A stretch of DNA of 64,000 nt from Taeniopygia guttata. Taxonomy: Eukaryota; Chordata; Aves; Passeriformes; Estrildidae. Of the stretch, positions 1 through 12,249 are shown piece after piece. Positions within the stretch are counted from its first letter, which is position 1. Each line of letters opens with the position of its first letter. The stretch covers positions 2,120,501-2,184,500 of the forward strand of contig NC_133050.1 of NCBI RefSeq assembly GCF_048771995.1, given 5' to 3'. The notes beneath the pieces were generated by a model, which saw nothing but the letters and a program-made list of their open reading frames with translations, had not been told where the DNA came from and made no database searches. The translations under genes were made by a program, and so were the position numbers.

Positions 1-214
1 CTTTAAGATGTACTATTTTAAGCAGCCTCAGCCAGATATATTAAAATACTGCTCCAAACAACAACAGAATGAAAATTTTCCACCAAATGGGGAAAAATAA
101 GAAAAGTCTGTCTGAAGTTCTCGTGTTGATTTTGCAAAGTCAGATGCAAACAAGGTTTGCCATCTTTCTTTCCTAGAAAAATGTAGATATTTGATAGAAA
201 TTGATCTCTGAGGC

Positions 215-345
215 TGCTAAGTTGGGGCGAGGAGCAAAACAGGCTCCAGAGAATCTGTGGCTGTGTCACCCTTGGAAGTGTTCGAGGCCAGGTTGGATGG
301 GGCTTGGAGCAACCTGGTCTAGGGGAAGGTGTCCTGAGTATGGTG
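215..345 (+). repeat. CR1 LINE 3'-end fragment
   Basis: The stretch reads as the 3' part of a CR1 LINE, including the typical phrase GGCCAGGTTGGATGGGGCTT followed by GGAGCAACCTGGTCTA. It is truncated at both ends. CR1 is the dominant LINE of bird genomes, so it supports an avian source. Limits are approximate. Confidence 0.85.
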
Positions 346-3300
346 AGTGCAGGAAAAGAAACTTTTGGTTTTCCTGAGATGCTGCCTTTGCAAGGGGAGG
401 TCACAAATACCTCACGTAGTTTGAAATGCCCTGAGCAGAACCCAGCTGTGCTTCCTCACAGGTGATGAGGGATTTTCACTTGTATTTTAAGGGGGATTTT
501 CACAGGGCAGTGCCAGAGCAGCTGAATGTGTTTGACAGGCAAAGAGGGCCAGTGTGGCAGCAGCTTAATTCAATGGAGCTTTTCCTTCTGTGATCCTCTC
601 TAACCTGAGGCACTCTGGGGCTCTTGAACCTGGCAGCTGGGCAAGTTAATCACTGTAGCAAGTGATAAATTAACCAGCTCCACTCTCCTTAGCATGGGTG
701 TGATGAGCATTTAGTAAACCAGTGAGCACTTGCCAAGATGGGAGCTTGTTCTTTGCCAAGGAGGAGGGAGAAAATATTGCTTGGAGTAAATAAAGCAACC
801 CTGCTTCCCCAGGAGGAGGAAAGGCAGCAATTAAAGATGTGAGTGCTGCAGGGAATAATTTGCACAAGGATATATCTTGTCTGCTATGTTCCAGGAATGT
901 TCCAAATAAACCATGCCTCTCCTGACCTTTATTTTTCTGAATTTCTACCACGTGATATAAGAGACGCTTAATAAAAAAACCCAAAACACTCTGTGGTGAG
1001 GCATTTCTTCCTTTCTTCAGGCTGCCTCTTTCTTTTGTTCCCTCCAGAGCTCTCCCTACATTTCTGCTGTTGTTTGGAGCTCGTGCTTACCTCTTTCCTG
1101 ATCCCCTGGGCTTGCTTTGGCTCTGGGTGTCATGGACACTCTCAATTGTGGTTTTTTTTTTTTCCCTCCATCTACCTCTTATTCTTCAAGTGCTTTTCCT
1201 TCTTTAACCTGTTGGAGCGATGGATTTTTCTCACCTTTTATTACTTAGTGCTTTTTCTTCATTCTCTAAAACCAACTTTTCACTTGCCCTGTGGCTGTTA
1301 GATGCCAGAAATGGGAGCATTAATTCTTTCTCTACTGCTTGTCTGAGCTTTCACAGGGAGCTGAGAGCTCGTTGGGGTTCAACTTGACTCACTTCAGTGC
1401 CTTCCTGGATCCTGCCTGTGTACTTGGACACTTTAAGGGAATAAAGTCTCAGTGTGGAGATTACAGTTGTGAAATGATGGCTTTTTTGGAGAAGACAAGG
1501 ATGCTGTTGTCAATCTTTTCAAGGTTGAAATCCTTTCTATTTTATCTTGGCCTTTATCTTTTTTGAGGATAAACTGAGCACCTTGTTTTGGGGAGAAACA
1601 GGCTCAGATCAGCACAGAGGTGGCTGTGACAGGTACCCAGGTTTGGAGGGAAGGGTGCAGCTCCTTGGGGTGTGTTTGTGTGGGGCTGTAAGGTTTGTGT
1701 TGGGTTCCTGGAGCATTGGGAACACCCCACTGGGAGATGCACATCAGGAAATGGATGTATAAAGGGCCTGAAGTGGGACCAGCTTTGGTGAAGGGTTCCA
1801 TAGGAAAAAGTATTTTTACTGGGATTTTGGACATTTGAAGCTCCTTCTCATAGCCTTTGCCTGATGAATATTCCCCCTTTGCAAAAGCGTGGGGAATCCT
1901 GAGCTCACACAATGAAAATCCCTAATAATGATATTTTTTCCTATTATCCTATTTTTTCCCTATCCCAGCAGGAGTCAGAGTAAAAGAATATGTGTGAGTT
2001 GCCTGCCTTTGACTTTGTGACAGGAAAAATGCTATGGGGAAAGTGGTCAGAGGAGCATCACTGCTCTGCCCTTAATTTTCCTGCACAAGTGAGGATGATT
2101 TAAGAACCAAGGCACAGCCAAGACCTTTCCTACTCCTGTGCTCATCAAGCAATCACTGCCTCATCACAGCTCAGCTTCAAACACCTCGTTTGCATCTGGC
2201 TGACCTTGGCTCCCCTCCGTGGATGGGAAGATGAAGAGGTGGAAGTGTAAAAGATTGGGATTTTATGGGTGAATTGTGAAATAGTGGCTAGTGCAGGCTG
2301 GAAACATCTTCTGCTGTGCCATGGAGGATGAGAGTAAATGGGTTAAAGAGGAGATAAAAAGGGCAAGGCACCTGGTTAGCTACTGTTGAAGGAAATGTGG
2401 GAAAAAACTACATGTAAGAAATATGTCAGAGATGGTCATTAACTGCACTGCAGGATCAGAGCTCTCTTAATAATTGGCCGTGTAGTGAATACTGGAAATT
2501 ATTTAAAAAGCTCTTACCTGACTGAGGGCTTTTAGTGGATATTTGGGGGAAGCAAAGGAACACTTTTTCTGGCAGAACTTTTCTTCTAATTTAAGCATGA
2601 TCCTCTTTCTGATATAACAACTGCTTTGAATAAACTGAAATATCTTCACCATTATTTCTGGCAGGAGCTGGACAAAGTTCTCATTCGGGTAAACTTTAAT
2701 CCAACATATGTCTGTAGAATAATAAATTTAATGGGAACCATCAAACCTATTGTATGAATAAGGATGGTGCTTAGGGCAAGAAGAAAGAGTAATTAGGAGT
2801 GGACAAATAATGAATGATAGTGGGGAAATTATAATTTATCCTGGTTTAGGGGGAATATTTAACTAAGCTAAGATAAAAATCTACCTTCATTGCAGGCTAA
2901 GCTTTGTAACAGAATTCTGCTGAGCAAATGTAGTAGTCCTGGGCTCCAGACAGACCTTTAGATACAAGTTTACCTCTGGTCTGAGAAAGCTCAGGGCTTG
3001 AGCAGCATTTTATGGCTTTGGTCTTGACCCCTGGGCTATAAATGCTCCTGTAAAAGTAATGCCAAAGTTACAGCTTCTGCTAATTTCTATGAGTTCCAAT
3101 GGAGAAAGGTCCACCTGGACTTTGGGGAGAGTTTCTCAGAGCAGAACATTTCAAGCACTATTAAACTGCATTCAAACTTCCTTTTATTGGGGCATAAATG
3201 TCACACCCCGGTCTATCAGTCTGACAGTTCTTTGAGAACAGACAAGCTTTACAAACTACTTTAAAAATAATTTCACTGACAGGTTTGCAGCTCTGAGAAT

Positions 3301-6300
3301 GCTAATAAACTGAAATGGCATTTCACCCTGCAGTAGCCACTAAGTAATTATGACTGTCTGTAGGCAGACTAATGAAACCAGCTGTTAACAACCTAATGAG
3401 AATTTAAACCAGCTCTCTGCTCCACAGACACATCCCTTTTCTGTCCCTAATTATCCTGCACCCAGTGCTTCCCAGAGAAGTTTAGTGTAGCTTGATGTTA
3501 GGGTAAAAACTGCCTTATTTTGGAGAAGTGGTGCTGCTCTTCTCGGAGGTGGAGTTTCATGTGGGCTGCTGCCATGCTGGGGTCACATCACAAAGTCCAG
3601 TTCTTGCAGGGGCTGGGGAGCAGGGAGAGCTCTGATAGCACAGCATGGGAAAACTGGCATGGAGGGATTCTGGTTTAGTGTGTCCCCCAGTGGCAGACAG
3701 CATTAGTTATTGATAAGTCTTTAGTTCAAAGATAAGATCTTGTTGTTTTGGCTCTAATCTTTGGCTGCTTTCAATACAGTTTCCCCTGGCAGTTAAGATA
3801 CTGTTTTTCTCTTGCTATCAATCCTCTGTCCTTCCAGATGACCTTTAAAGGTCCCTTTCAAGCCAAACTATTCTGTAATTCTTTGGATACATGATGAATA
3901 GCAACATGTATTTTACTCTCATTATGCATGATATTACATCCTGTCTGGCCTTTTGGGGTTCTTTCTTCTCCAGGTCCTTGTGACTGCTGTCACTTCTATA
4001 TGCTCTTAATTTTTTCTGTTGCTTGTCAGTGAGCATTTTCAGTTCTGCCACCCATGTCTTGAGCAAGTTTTCTGTGACTCACTGCACCAGACACCAGGTC
4101 AGTCCAAAGAAGAGCATTAGGAAGTATCCAGCTGTATTTCCTCTTCTTCCTTCTCTGTACATGCTGCTGTTTTTAACACTCTGGCTTTCTCAGCTGCCTC
4201 ACATGTCTTGATCCTTTTCTGGATAACTAGAGGGATATCAGGACTAAATCCTGCCTCAGCTCTGAGGTCTGGCTTTTGAAGAGCCCCAGTCATCCTCTCC
4301 TGCTCATCTCATCCTGGCCTTGATGGAAATATTCTGTCTTCATGGGATTGTTGTTCAACTCTGTGCATCCTGGAACTGCTTTTCAATGAAAGTTTATGAG
4401 TCTGTGAAAGGTTTCCTGGTGTGGGAATGCCAATCCTCAATCCTAATACTTGATGGGGGTTGCAGTTGCCTGAGTTGTGAAACCTCCTGAAAAACATTGT
4501 TTGTTCTTTTTTCCTTAACTTTTCCTTGACTGTTTTCATCAACAGATCAGGGAGTTTGGGGATGTCTTTTCAAAGGGAATTTTAATGAATCTCCTGTCTG
4601 GCATTTCAAAGGGGAACAGTGGCTTGTTTTTTTTTAACCAGCACCTGCTTACAATCAAATTAGCCAACTGCCTTTAATTAACCATAATATATTCCAGGAG
4701 AGCAGAATAACAAGGGAAGAAAAACCAAGTGGTGACCACTCTGTGACTGAACCTGGACTTCCCCTTTCCCAGGTGCAGGATTCTGGGCAGCCGTGTAACC
4801 CATTGCTCTCCACCTTGAGCTCTGCCATGCAGTGCCTTGGGTTTCCTGGGAGGGAAAAACATCCAATCGCTCAGCTCCAGGTTCACACTTGTACAGTCAC
4901 CTGCAAATCCAGAGGCCAATGGGTATTTCTGCCTGTGGTTCGTGTGCCTGGGATTTGCACACTGGAGCTTTGATTTTGAAAGTTTGGACAGCCTGGCTGC
5001 TCAGGGAGGGATCCCTCTGGCTGGAAGGTCTCTGAACTCTGTCCTCCGTGTGAGGGGCTTGAATCTTGTTCTTTCCTTACCTCCTTATCTGCAGGTTTCT
5101 TGGTGGAGGCTTTTGCATGGAGACAGGAGAGTATGGCAGGAATGCTGGAATTAAACAGTTATGTCCAGGGTCTGGTTTTGGGTAGTTGATTCATCCCTTA
5201 GCTGCTGGGCCTTAAAATTCTTTAAACTCCACATCATCTCCTCTTATCAATATGGGACTGAGACAACACTGAGCTTCTGGGCTTTTCCTGGGCTAGCAGA
5301 ACAAACTATTGCACTTCTAACCTGTGCACATCAGCACTAACCCGAGGCTTCACCCCACTCATTACAAACATGAGGGGGTAGTTGCTTATTCCTTTCAAAG
5401 AATTGGATGCCTCATAGGATTCTGGTTGTGAGCTTTTCTCAAAAGCATGGTGAGATGAGGTGTGCAGGACTCATTTCTTCAGAAGGGCAGGAGAAACCAC
5501 TGAAGGCCTCCTTAGCCAGCAGTCTGACACAGATTTGCTTCTGAAGCTTTGTAATTTGTCCTTATTATGTTCTGTGTGTGATTTAGTGAAAGCTTCTTTC
5601 TCTACTGTAATTGAGCTCTTAATCTCATCTGAAAAGCAGAGCACAATCCCTTCAGTGATGTTGTTTGAGGAACAGCCTGTTTGTGTTTCCTCTGCCGTGG
5701 TGTTACTCATGGAGCTGCTCACTCCTTATTTAAGAGCAGAAAATAAACAGATTTCTCTGAGTCAAAAATACATTGGTTATGCCACACAGAGTAGGTTTGA
5801 ACAGAAAACTCCTCCACTGCTCGACTGAGCAAGCAAGATCTTCCCCGGCTCTGCAAAGAATATGAAGGAGTGAGTTTTCCTCAGTGAGCTCCTGAGGCCT
5901 CATGCAGGTGATGCTCAGCAAATGGCGCATGGGCATGGCAGCTGTCAGCAAAACAAGTGGCTCTGGGCAGGTAAAAGTTGACAGGACATAAGAGTGGAAA
6001 GTCAAAGTAACCGGTTGCTGAAAATCTTGTAAGAGGAATAATGACATTGGTGAAATTCCCTCCATCTTAAAGCTTCAAAAAGCATTTTTACAAAAATCCA
6101 CAAAAATGTCCTGATTTTGATCAGTCTGATCTTCCTAAATAGCATTTTACAATCAGAATTAGGAGTTGACAGATACTGAAGAAGGCTCAGCAGAGGATTT
6201 TTCATTGTGACCTTAGTACATATTTTTTACTGTGCTGTGGTTTGGAAGGAGGCCCCAAGCTCCAGCTCCAGCCTTGGGAGACCCTGTTGACCTAAACACT

Positions 6301-8634
6301 CCCCAGAGCTGCTGTGGGACTGACCCAGAACCAGAATCTGTAGGGAACTGTGTAAAACACTTCCCACTAGAAAGCACTTGAAGCTTGATGGTGATGCACA
6401 GTTCCCAGCTCAGACCACAGGCAGTGCCAGTAGTGACCAGTTTGTGCCCGCTCTGCACAGAACTGACGGCTGTGAGTGGGAGAGCTGTGGGATGAAGAGG
6501 CTGATGACTTTTGGGGCACACAGAACCTTCCATCTCTACTGCTTTATCCACACTAGAGAGTGGAATTTCCTAGAGAAATTCCTGGAGAGTGGGAAGGATG
6601 AAGAGCAAAACATTCTCTGCCAGTGGATGCTGTGCTTGTTACAAACATATGAGTTACATCTTGTAGGAGTTCTTGCTGTCAATCCACAGGGATTCTAGGC
6701 TGAGATCTGCTCATCTCTGTCATTTGCCAGGGGAGTGAGGACCAGACTCTGCACCATACTTCCAGAGCTGGGGACGGTGGGTTGAATCACATCCAGAGAC
6801 AGGATGAGGAATGGCTTGTGTTTTTTCTTGCCGTGCACAGCAGATATCCTAATTTAAAGCTGTGCTGTCTTCCCAGATTCTGCTTCTTCCTCTGAGAAAA
6901 CCCATTCATTTTGACCCTGTTCCTTCCACCCATCCCACTATAGATTTCCAGTGCTGGAGTAGTTGGCACTACTGGATGAACCTTCGATGTGATGAGCAGT
7001 GGATTTTTGTAGACAACATGCCAAATTAAAGTGCCACAAATAAAAGATTGATGACTTCTTTCCTGGAGAAGAAATTAAGGTAAAATCTTTTCATGTTATA
7101 GACTGAGTGTACAAAGCTAAAGAGGTAGAAGATGGAAATGAGACTGTCTCCTGAGAGGAGTAAATTTGTCAATTTAGCAAATTAGAGAGAATATGCTTTC
7201 ACCTTGGAAGTAGTCAGGTACCAAAATGATGCCACTTTGAGTAGGCAGGGCTGGGATGGGAATTGCTCCTGTGGGCTTTGACAGATCTATTCACACAAGG
7301 GCCCATTTGCTGGTGCCAGCCCTGGAAGCAGGGCCTGGAGAGACAGCTGGTCAAGGACAATTTCTCTGCCTGATTTTACAGCATGTTTGACAGAGCTTTC
7401 CATTCTCTTTGCACCCTGTGGATGGTGTCCTGGATGAGCCTGCCTTGCCACACGCTGCCTGTGTGGTGGCACTGAGGTGGCTTTCATGAGGCACCCGGGC
7501 CTGCAAGGGCCCTGTGCCCTCAGCCAAAGCTGTGGCAGGTCAGAGGGAATTTAATGAGTTATTCAGCAGCATCAAAGGCCCTGTGAGAAGTAATTAGTGC
7601 TGTGAGATGAAATCAGAGCATTTAATGCTTTTTGCATAGGATTGGGTGCTGCTGCAGAAACTCCCACCCAGAGTGTGGCAGCCCAAGGCCTCAGGGAGAG
7701 GGATGAGGCCCGACCAAGCTTTTTGTCCAAAATCAGCCCAAAACACATTCCCTCCTTATGCAAGTAACTTCATTTTGGTGCCTTCTGCCAGAAACAGGGC
7801 AAAAATTGGGAGAGGGGGAACACCAGCCCTGAAATGCTGAGGAAAAAGAGCTCTGTTCCTCAGGGCTGCTGTGGAGGGGGTCAGAGGCAGCGTGTGCCAA
7901 CGGGTGAGTCCCTTCTGCATCTGCTAACGTGCTCCAGATTTTATTTAATTAATTAGCAGCAGGGGGAGAATGTGTAATCAGAGAGTGCTGCTGGAGTAAC
8001 AGGAAACAAGACGTTCTGGGGTGCTGGAGCTGCTCTCAGGTGCTCCTGGCTCTGCTCGGCAAGGTGACAGGGCAGTGACTCAGAGGAGGAGCAGGAGCAG
8101 CTGCTGGCACCCTGCCTGCTCAACACTCGGATTTGCTGCTCCCCAGCACGGACCTCAGGTCCCTGCAGCAGCTTTCCATCCAGGAGTGGTGTGCAAAGGG
8201 CTGGTGAGCCCCTGGGATGTGATGAGCTGAATTTTCCACATCAGTCCTACCTTGCTGTGTTATTTCCTCCCCTAGCGAGAGGATGTGCTGGGATCCCTTT
8301 CAGGGGGGCTTTTAATAAGTAAAAGACTGCAGTGCAGACAATGCACTGCACCTTCCCCTGCTGGTATCCAGCCTGGATCAGGGCAGGTTCGATGCCACAT
8401 GGGATCCATCCTTTGCCATGCCATGTGATCCTCCATGCAGTAGGGATAACAAGCCCAGCACTGGGGAACTCCAAGTGCTGCAGCAGTGATATTTTTGGGA
8501 GAAACACGGAGCTGTGCATGGCCAGCTTGAAGTCTGCAGTGGTGTGAGCACCAGGCCTGCCATGCTGAGCCCAGGGCCACAAGCAGTGCTCACCCTGGCT
8601 GGGACACTGAGTCAAGGAGCTTTGCAAGAATTGT
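346..8634. other. Intergenic, no gene recognised
   Basis: AT-rich sequence with short T-rich runs and no reading frame I can tie to a protein family. The longest frames are 60-126 codons, lack matching splice sites and look like chance. A patch near 7,900-8,000 with an AATTAATTAG core could be conserved non-coding DNA, but nothing in the sequence alone proves it. Confidence 0.5.
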
Positions 8635-8912
8635 TTAGCTTGGAAAAGCTCTCAAAGCTCATGGAGTCCAACCATTCCCGCAGCAGTGCCAAGCTCACCA
8701 CTGAACCATGTCCCCAGGTGCCACATCCACACCTCCTTTAAATGCCTCTAGAGATGGTTACTCCAGTGCCCTGGGCAGCCTGTGCCACTACTAGACTGCT
8801 CTTTGGTGAGGAAATTTTCCTAATATCCAATCTGAGCCTCCACTGGTGCAACTTGAGGCTGTTTCCTCTTGTCCTGTTGGTTGTTACCTGGGAGAAGACT
8901 CTGTGCACACAC
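8635..8912 (-). repeat. CR1 LINE fragment, antisense
   Basis: Read on the minus strand this is CR1. The plus strand shows the complementary landmarks: 'gagtccaaccattccc', 'ccctgggcagcctgtgcc', 'ctaatatccaatctgagcc' and 'cctcttgtcctgttg'. It is 5'-truncated, as most avian CR1 copies are, and is followed by a CA repeat. Confidence 0.9.
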
Positions 8913-8924
8913 ACACACACACAC
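8905..8924. repeat. (CA)n microsatellite
   Basis: About ten CA units directly abut the end of the antisense CR1 fragment and run into a short GA tract. Confidence 0.9.
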
Positions 8925-10373
8925 AGAGAGAGGGACAGATGGGCACAAGGCATGGGAATTCCCTTTGACTCCTCAAGCACAAACCTAGGGGGATGGTCCT
9001 ATTTTTTTTGCATAGCAGGTAAAAACTGAAGCAGTGAGCTGTATCCTAACCAGGTAGATGCGGGTAGAAAGATGCTTTGAAAGGGGATAAAACTTGCTGC
9101 CAGGCTTTCCTCCATGAGCAAGTCCAATTTATTTCTCTCTTCCTAATTTTTTTTTTTCTTTTGGTTCTGTGTTATTCCTCCGTGGGCAGGAGGCTGCAGG
9201 CATTTAATTTTTTTTTCAAGTTACCTTCTGTACTTCCTGTGGGAGAGAAACCAGTGGCAAGTTCTTTAATTTCTTAGAGTTTCAGGCATGTGTCATGTAG
9301 CTGTGCTGCACCCCGGGGGCCAGGCTCTGCCTCTCCTTGCTCCTGTTGGTGCTGACAAACTGTCCTTTGAGATTTTTATTTGTAAACTACCTCTGACCAG
9401 CTTCCACTTTGCTTTAAAAATTCAGCACCACGTTTGTGGCTGAAAAGGTCCCAGGAGCTGGGGAGAAGGATTTGAGATGCAATTTGCATCACAGAGTTGT
9501 TACAGTGGGGAAAATGTTGCATCCCTCCTGTGTCTGGAGCTGCTAATCTTGTTCTGAACATTGAAAACCTCTCAGCTTCCCTCATTGTACCTAAATTTGA
9601 TTACTGCTTTGATTTCACACCTCTTTCATGCAGGCTTTTCCTCTCTCCTTGGCTGGACTTGTCAGGCCTGAGAAGAGAAATTTTGTTGAGCCTTGGGACA
9701 GTTCCCATCCTCTATCCCGGCTCCCAATGCTGCTTGTAATGATCTTGGGAACCTGAGCATGAGGGAAACTGGGAGGAGTTTAGTGAGAGGCAAAGTAAGG
9801 CACAGAGGTGAAAGTAAAAGTGCAGAGTCTGGGTTACCAGAGTCTGCTGTGTTGTGGGGATCTGGGCCATGCAAAGTCATGTTTTCCTCTGTGAATGGCC
9901 AATTCCTTCTGTATCTCCTCCTGAAATTCCTGTGCACCTGGGCTGGTGCTGGAAGTGCAGCCACACAAAGTCCCCACAGAGCTGTGTGGGACCCCGTGGG
10001 AATCATTTATTTGCTGCTTTTGATGAAAAGCTGTGACAGCTCTCTGCAGGTTGGTGCTAATTAGAGATGTTCTGTCAGGTTCAGATGTTTTGGTGCCCGA
10101 GCAGGGAGTGCAGAACAGGGATGACAAGCGCTGACATTTGCTGTGCAAGAAAGTCCAAGGGACAAACTTGTGCCAATGAACGTCACACCTTTAACTAGGA
10201 GGATCAATTTGTGTTGTGCATGTCCCAGAGTCTGGTGACAGAGGGGGCTTCCAAAGAAAATCTCGGTCCATGTAGGACCGAGGCCCCTGTGCTGAGGCTG
10301 CCTCCAGGCTGGTCCAGCCCCTCAGGGTGCCCAGGAACAGGGGCTGCCCACAGCCCAGTGCACCTCGCTGGCC
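8925..10373. other. Intergenic, no gene recognised
   Basis: Mixed-composition sequence with T-rich runs near 9,150 and 9,210. Overlapping frames of 60-123 codons exist on both strands, but none carries a recognisable domain and none has convincing splice context. Confidence 0.5.
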
Positions 10374-10377
10374 CTGG

Positions 10378-10834
10378 TGTTAGCGTTCCGGAACACACAT
10401 AATCACAGCATTTGATTATATGCAGGTGCTTTTACTAAGAGCTCTGGGAGTCAGGGGTACAGACCCAAATCTGACTCTGACATGGCTTTCGAGCTGAACG
10501 CATTTTATATTCTATCGTTGTATAATTTACACATTAATTATTCAACATATATTGTTCGATTATATACATTGACATGAGTTTCTCGTGATCTTTCTTAGGG
10601 CCCTGACCACAGTTTCTCATGTTTATTCTTATGATTAAACAGTAATTATATTTAATTACTAAACAATCATCATATCTAAGAATTATATAATTTATCATCT
10701 ACTAGCTACACAGGTGCAGTTCTAGCAAGTACAAGTTCTTCATGTGCTTAGGGTACTTATTTTTCCAGGGCCTAATAAGCTTATTTTTCCTGTTAACCCT
10801 AAATCCCTATGATTTTAAAACCCTTTTACTGTCA
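10378..10834 (-). mobile_element. Probable solo LTR, antisense, 4-bp target duplication
   Basis: A 457-bp AT-rich block begins TGTTAGCG and ends ACTGTCA. It is flanked on both sides by CTGG (10374-10377 and 10835-10838), consistent with a 4-bp target-site duplication as made by class I (gamma-like) retroviral integrases. On the minus strand an AGTAAA polyadenylation-like signal lies near the 3' end. No internal retroviral sequence remains, so it would be a solo LTR left by LTR-LTR recombination. A 4-bp match can arise by chance, so the exact ends are moderately certain. Confidence 0.55.
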
Positions 10835-11234
10835 CTGGGGCTATCCAGGCAAGAGCCATGGATGAGGCTGTGCAGGACCACGCAGGCTCAGTCCTGCTCC
10901 AAGATGGTATCCCATGGGACAGGGCACGCTGGGATTTGCCCCTGCAGCTACCAAGTGTGTCCAGAGAGACTGCAAGGAGACAGTGACCTCTGCCAGTGGG
11001 ACCCCTCTGTGCAGGTACCCCCACTCCTGGGGTGGCTGTGCCAGCTCCCCCATGAACTTCCCGCCCTGGGAACCTGGAGCAAGCGGAAAACACAACTTTG
11101 CCAATACTGCCCGTGCCTGAAGCAAATGGAAAGAGAACTGGGGTGTGAAAAATCAGGGTTGTTTATTTACAGAAGAACAGCAATGAAAACACAGAGCACA
11201 TTGACTTTTGTAAGAATATTTGTAATAACAACAA

Positions 11235-11240
11235 TTTATT
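11235..11240 (-). terminator. Polyadenylation signal AATAAA (minus strand)
   Basis: The plus strand reads TTTATT, giving AATAAA on the minus strand about 400 bp downstream of the stop codon of the acidic minus-strand reading frame. A second possible signal lies at 11162-11167. Either would fit the 3' end of that transcript. Confidence 0.45.
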
Positions 11241-11619
11241 GAACGTATATACCTAAGAACATTTCTAACAACAATATTTGAAACGTATTTACAGAAGACA
11301 AAACGAAGCCCTAAAACCTATATCCTAAAGAGAACAACAAACTCTAAAACTATGTACAAAAGGGTGCCATCTCTGTCCCGGATCTCCATCAGTCCTGGAA
11401 GAAAAGCAGGTGCCATGGTCACTCCAGTCAGGCACAGAGGGCTCTTCCGTGTGTCCCCAGGCTGACACAGTGGGACCCTGCTGCCAGAGCTGAGGCTGGC
11501 TGGGTCTGGGGGCTGGGCCCCAGGCACTGGGATGGGGCTTGTGTGGCCGGAGCAGGGACCACCCAGCCCAGCCCCAGCCTGGCTGCAGGGAACCCACTCG
11601 TCCTGTGGGGACCACGTAC

Positions 11620-11844
11620 CTGTCCTGCTGCTGGCATCGGTCTTCATCCCAGGACCATGGCCTCCTCTTCATCTTTCTCATCAATTTCCATGTCCTCGGT
11701 GCACTCTTCCATTTCCACGTCCATCTCCTCTTCCACATCCACCTCCATCTCTTCCTCTTCAGTGTGTTCTCCATCCACTTCCATTTTCTCCTCTGTATCA
11801 ATTGGTGTGTCCACCTCCATCTCTTCCTCTCTGTCTGCGACAGC
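11620..11844 (-). CDS. Gene-like unit with acidic MEVD-rich C terminus, terminal coding exon
   Basis: I do not recognise this gene. On the minus strand a CAG acceptor opens an exon that begins AVADREEEMEV, repeats the motif E-E-x-M-E-V-D at least four times and ends with D-E-E-E-A-M-V-L-G and a TGA stop at 11644-11646. The tail is almost purely Asp/Glu with Met and Val, so it should be disordered and strongly negative. A GTACGT donor after the stop (11619) and a TTCTTCCAG acceptor (ending at 11395) suggest a spliced 3' UTR, and an AATAAA lies at 11235-11240. The frame joins in phase 0 to the exon at 11956-12017. The function is unknown. It could be a member of a lineage-specific gene family or a decayed copy of one. 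Confidence 0.45.
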
Positions 11845-11955
11845 CTGCAGAGGTAGCAAAACCTCAGAGTGGGGTCCCTGTCCCACCCCATCCCCCCAGA
11901 ACTCCAGCCCACCCGGGCAGCTGGGGGGATCCCCCTGCATGGAATGGCACCGTAC

Positions 11956-12017
11956 CTTTCTGAGGACAAATGTGAACATCCTGCAGGGATGGATGACGCA
12001 ATCCAGGCCTTCGGCAG
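11956..12017 (-). CDS. Gene-like unit with acidic MEVD-rich C terminus, upstream exon
   Basis: A 62-nt minus-strand exon is bounded by a TTTTGATAG acceptor and an AAAG|GTACGG donor. It encodes AEGLDCVIHPCRMFTFVLRK, with phase 1 on entry and phase 0 on exit, and continues in frame into the acidic exon at 11844. No further upstream exon or start codon was identified, so the unit is 5'-incomplete. The family is not recognised. Confidence 0.4.
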
Positions 12018-12249
12018 CTATCAAAACTGATGATGGGGGTATCCGGGGGCAGGAACAAGAAGGGTGGCAGGAGCGGGCAGGAGCAGCGTGCAGGGTGTGC
12101 TGACCCCAGAGTCAACAGTTGTGTTGTGCTGCTTGCTGGCTGCTGGCAGTTCCAGGTGGGACATGGATTGTGACGTGACAGTTGAGCTAGAGAGCCTTTG
12201 GTTCCATGCTTAGCAACGTTCCCCCAGACCATGGTGCTCAGAGCCCTGT

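Noticed and set aside
5460-5828. 122-codon plus-strand frame.
   Set aside because: No recognisable domain, splice context or partner exon; length compatible with chance.
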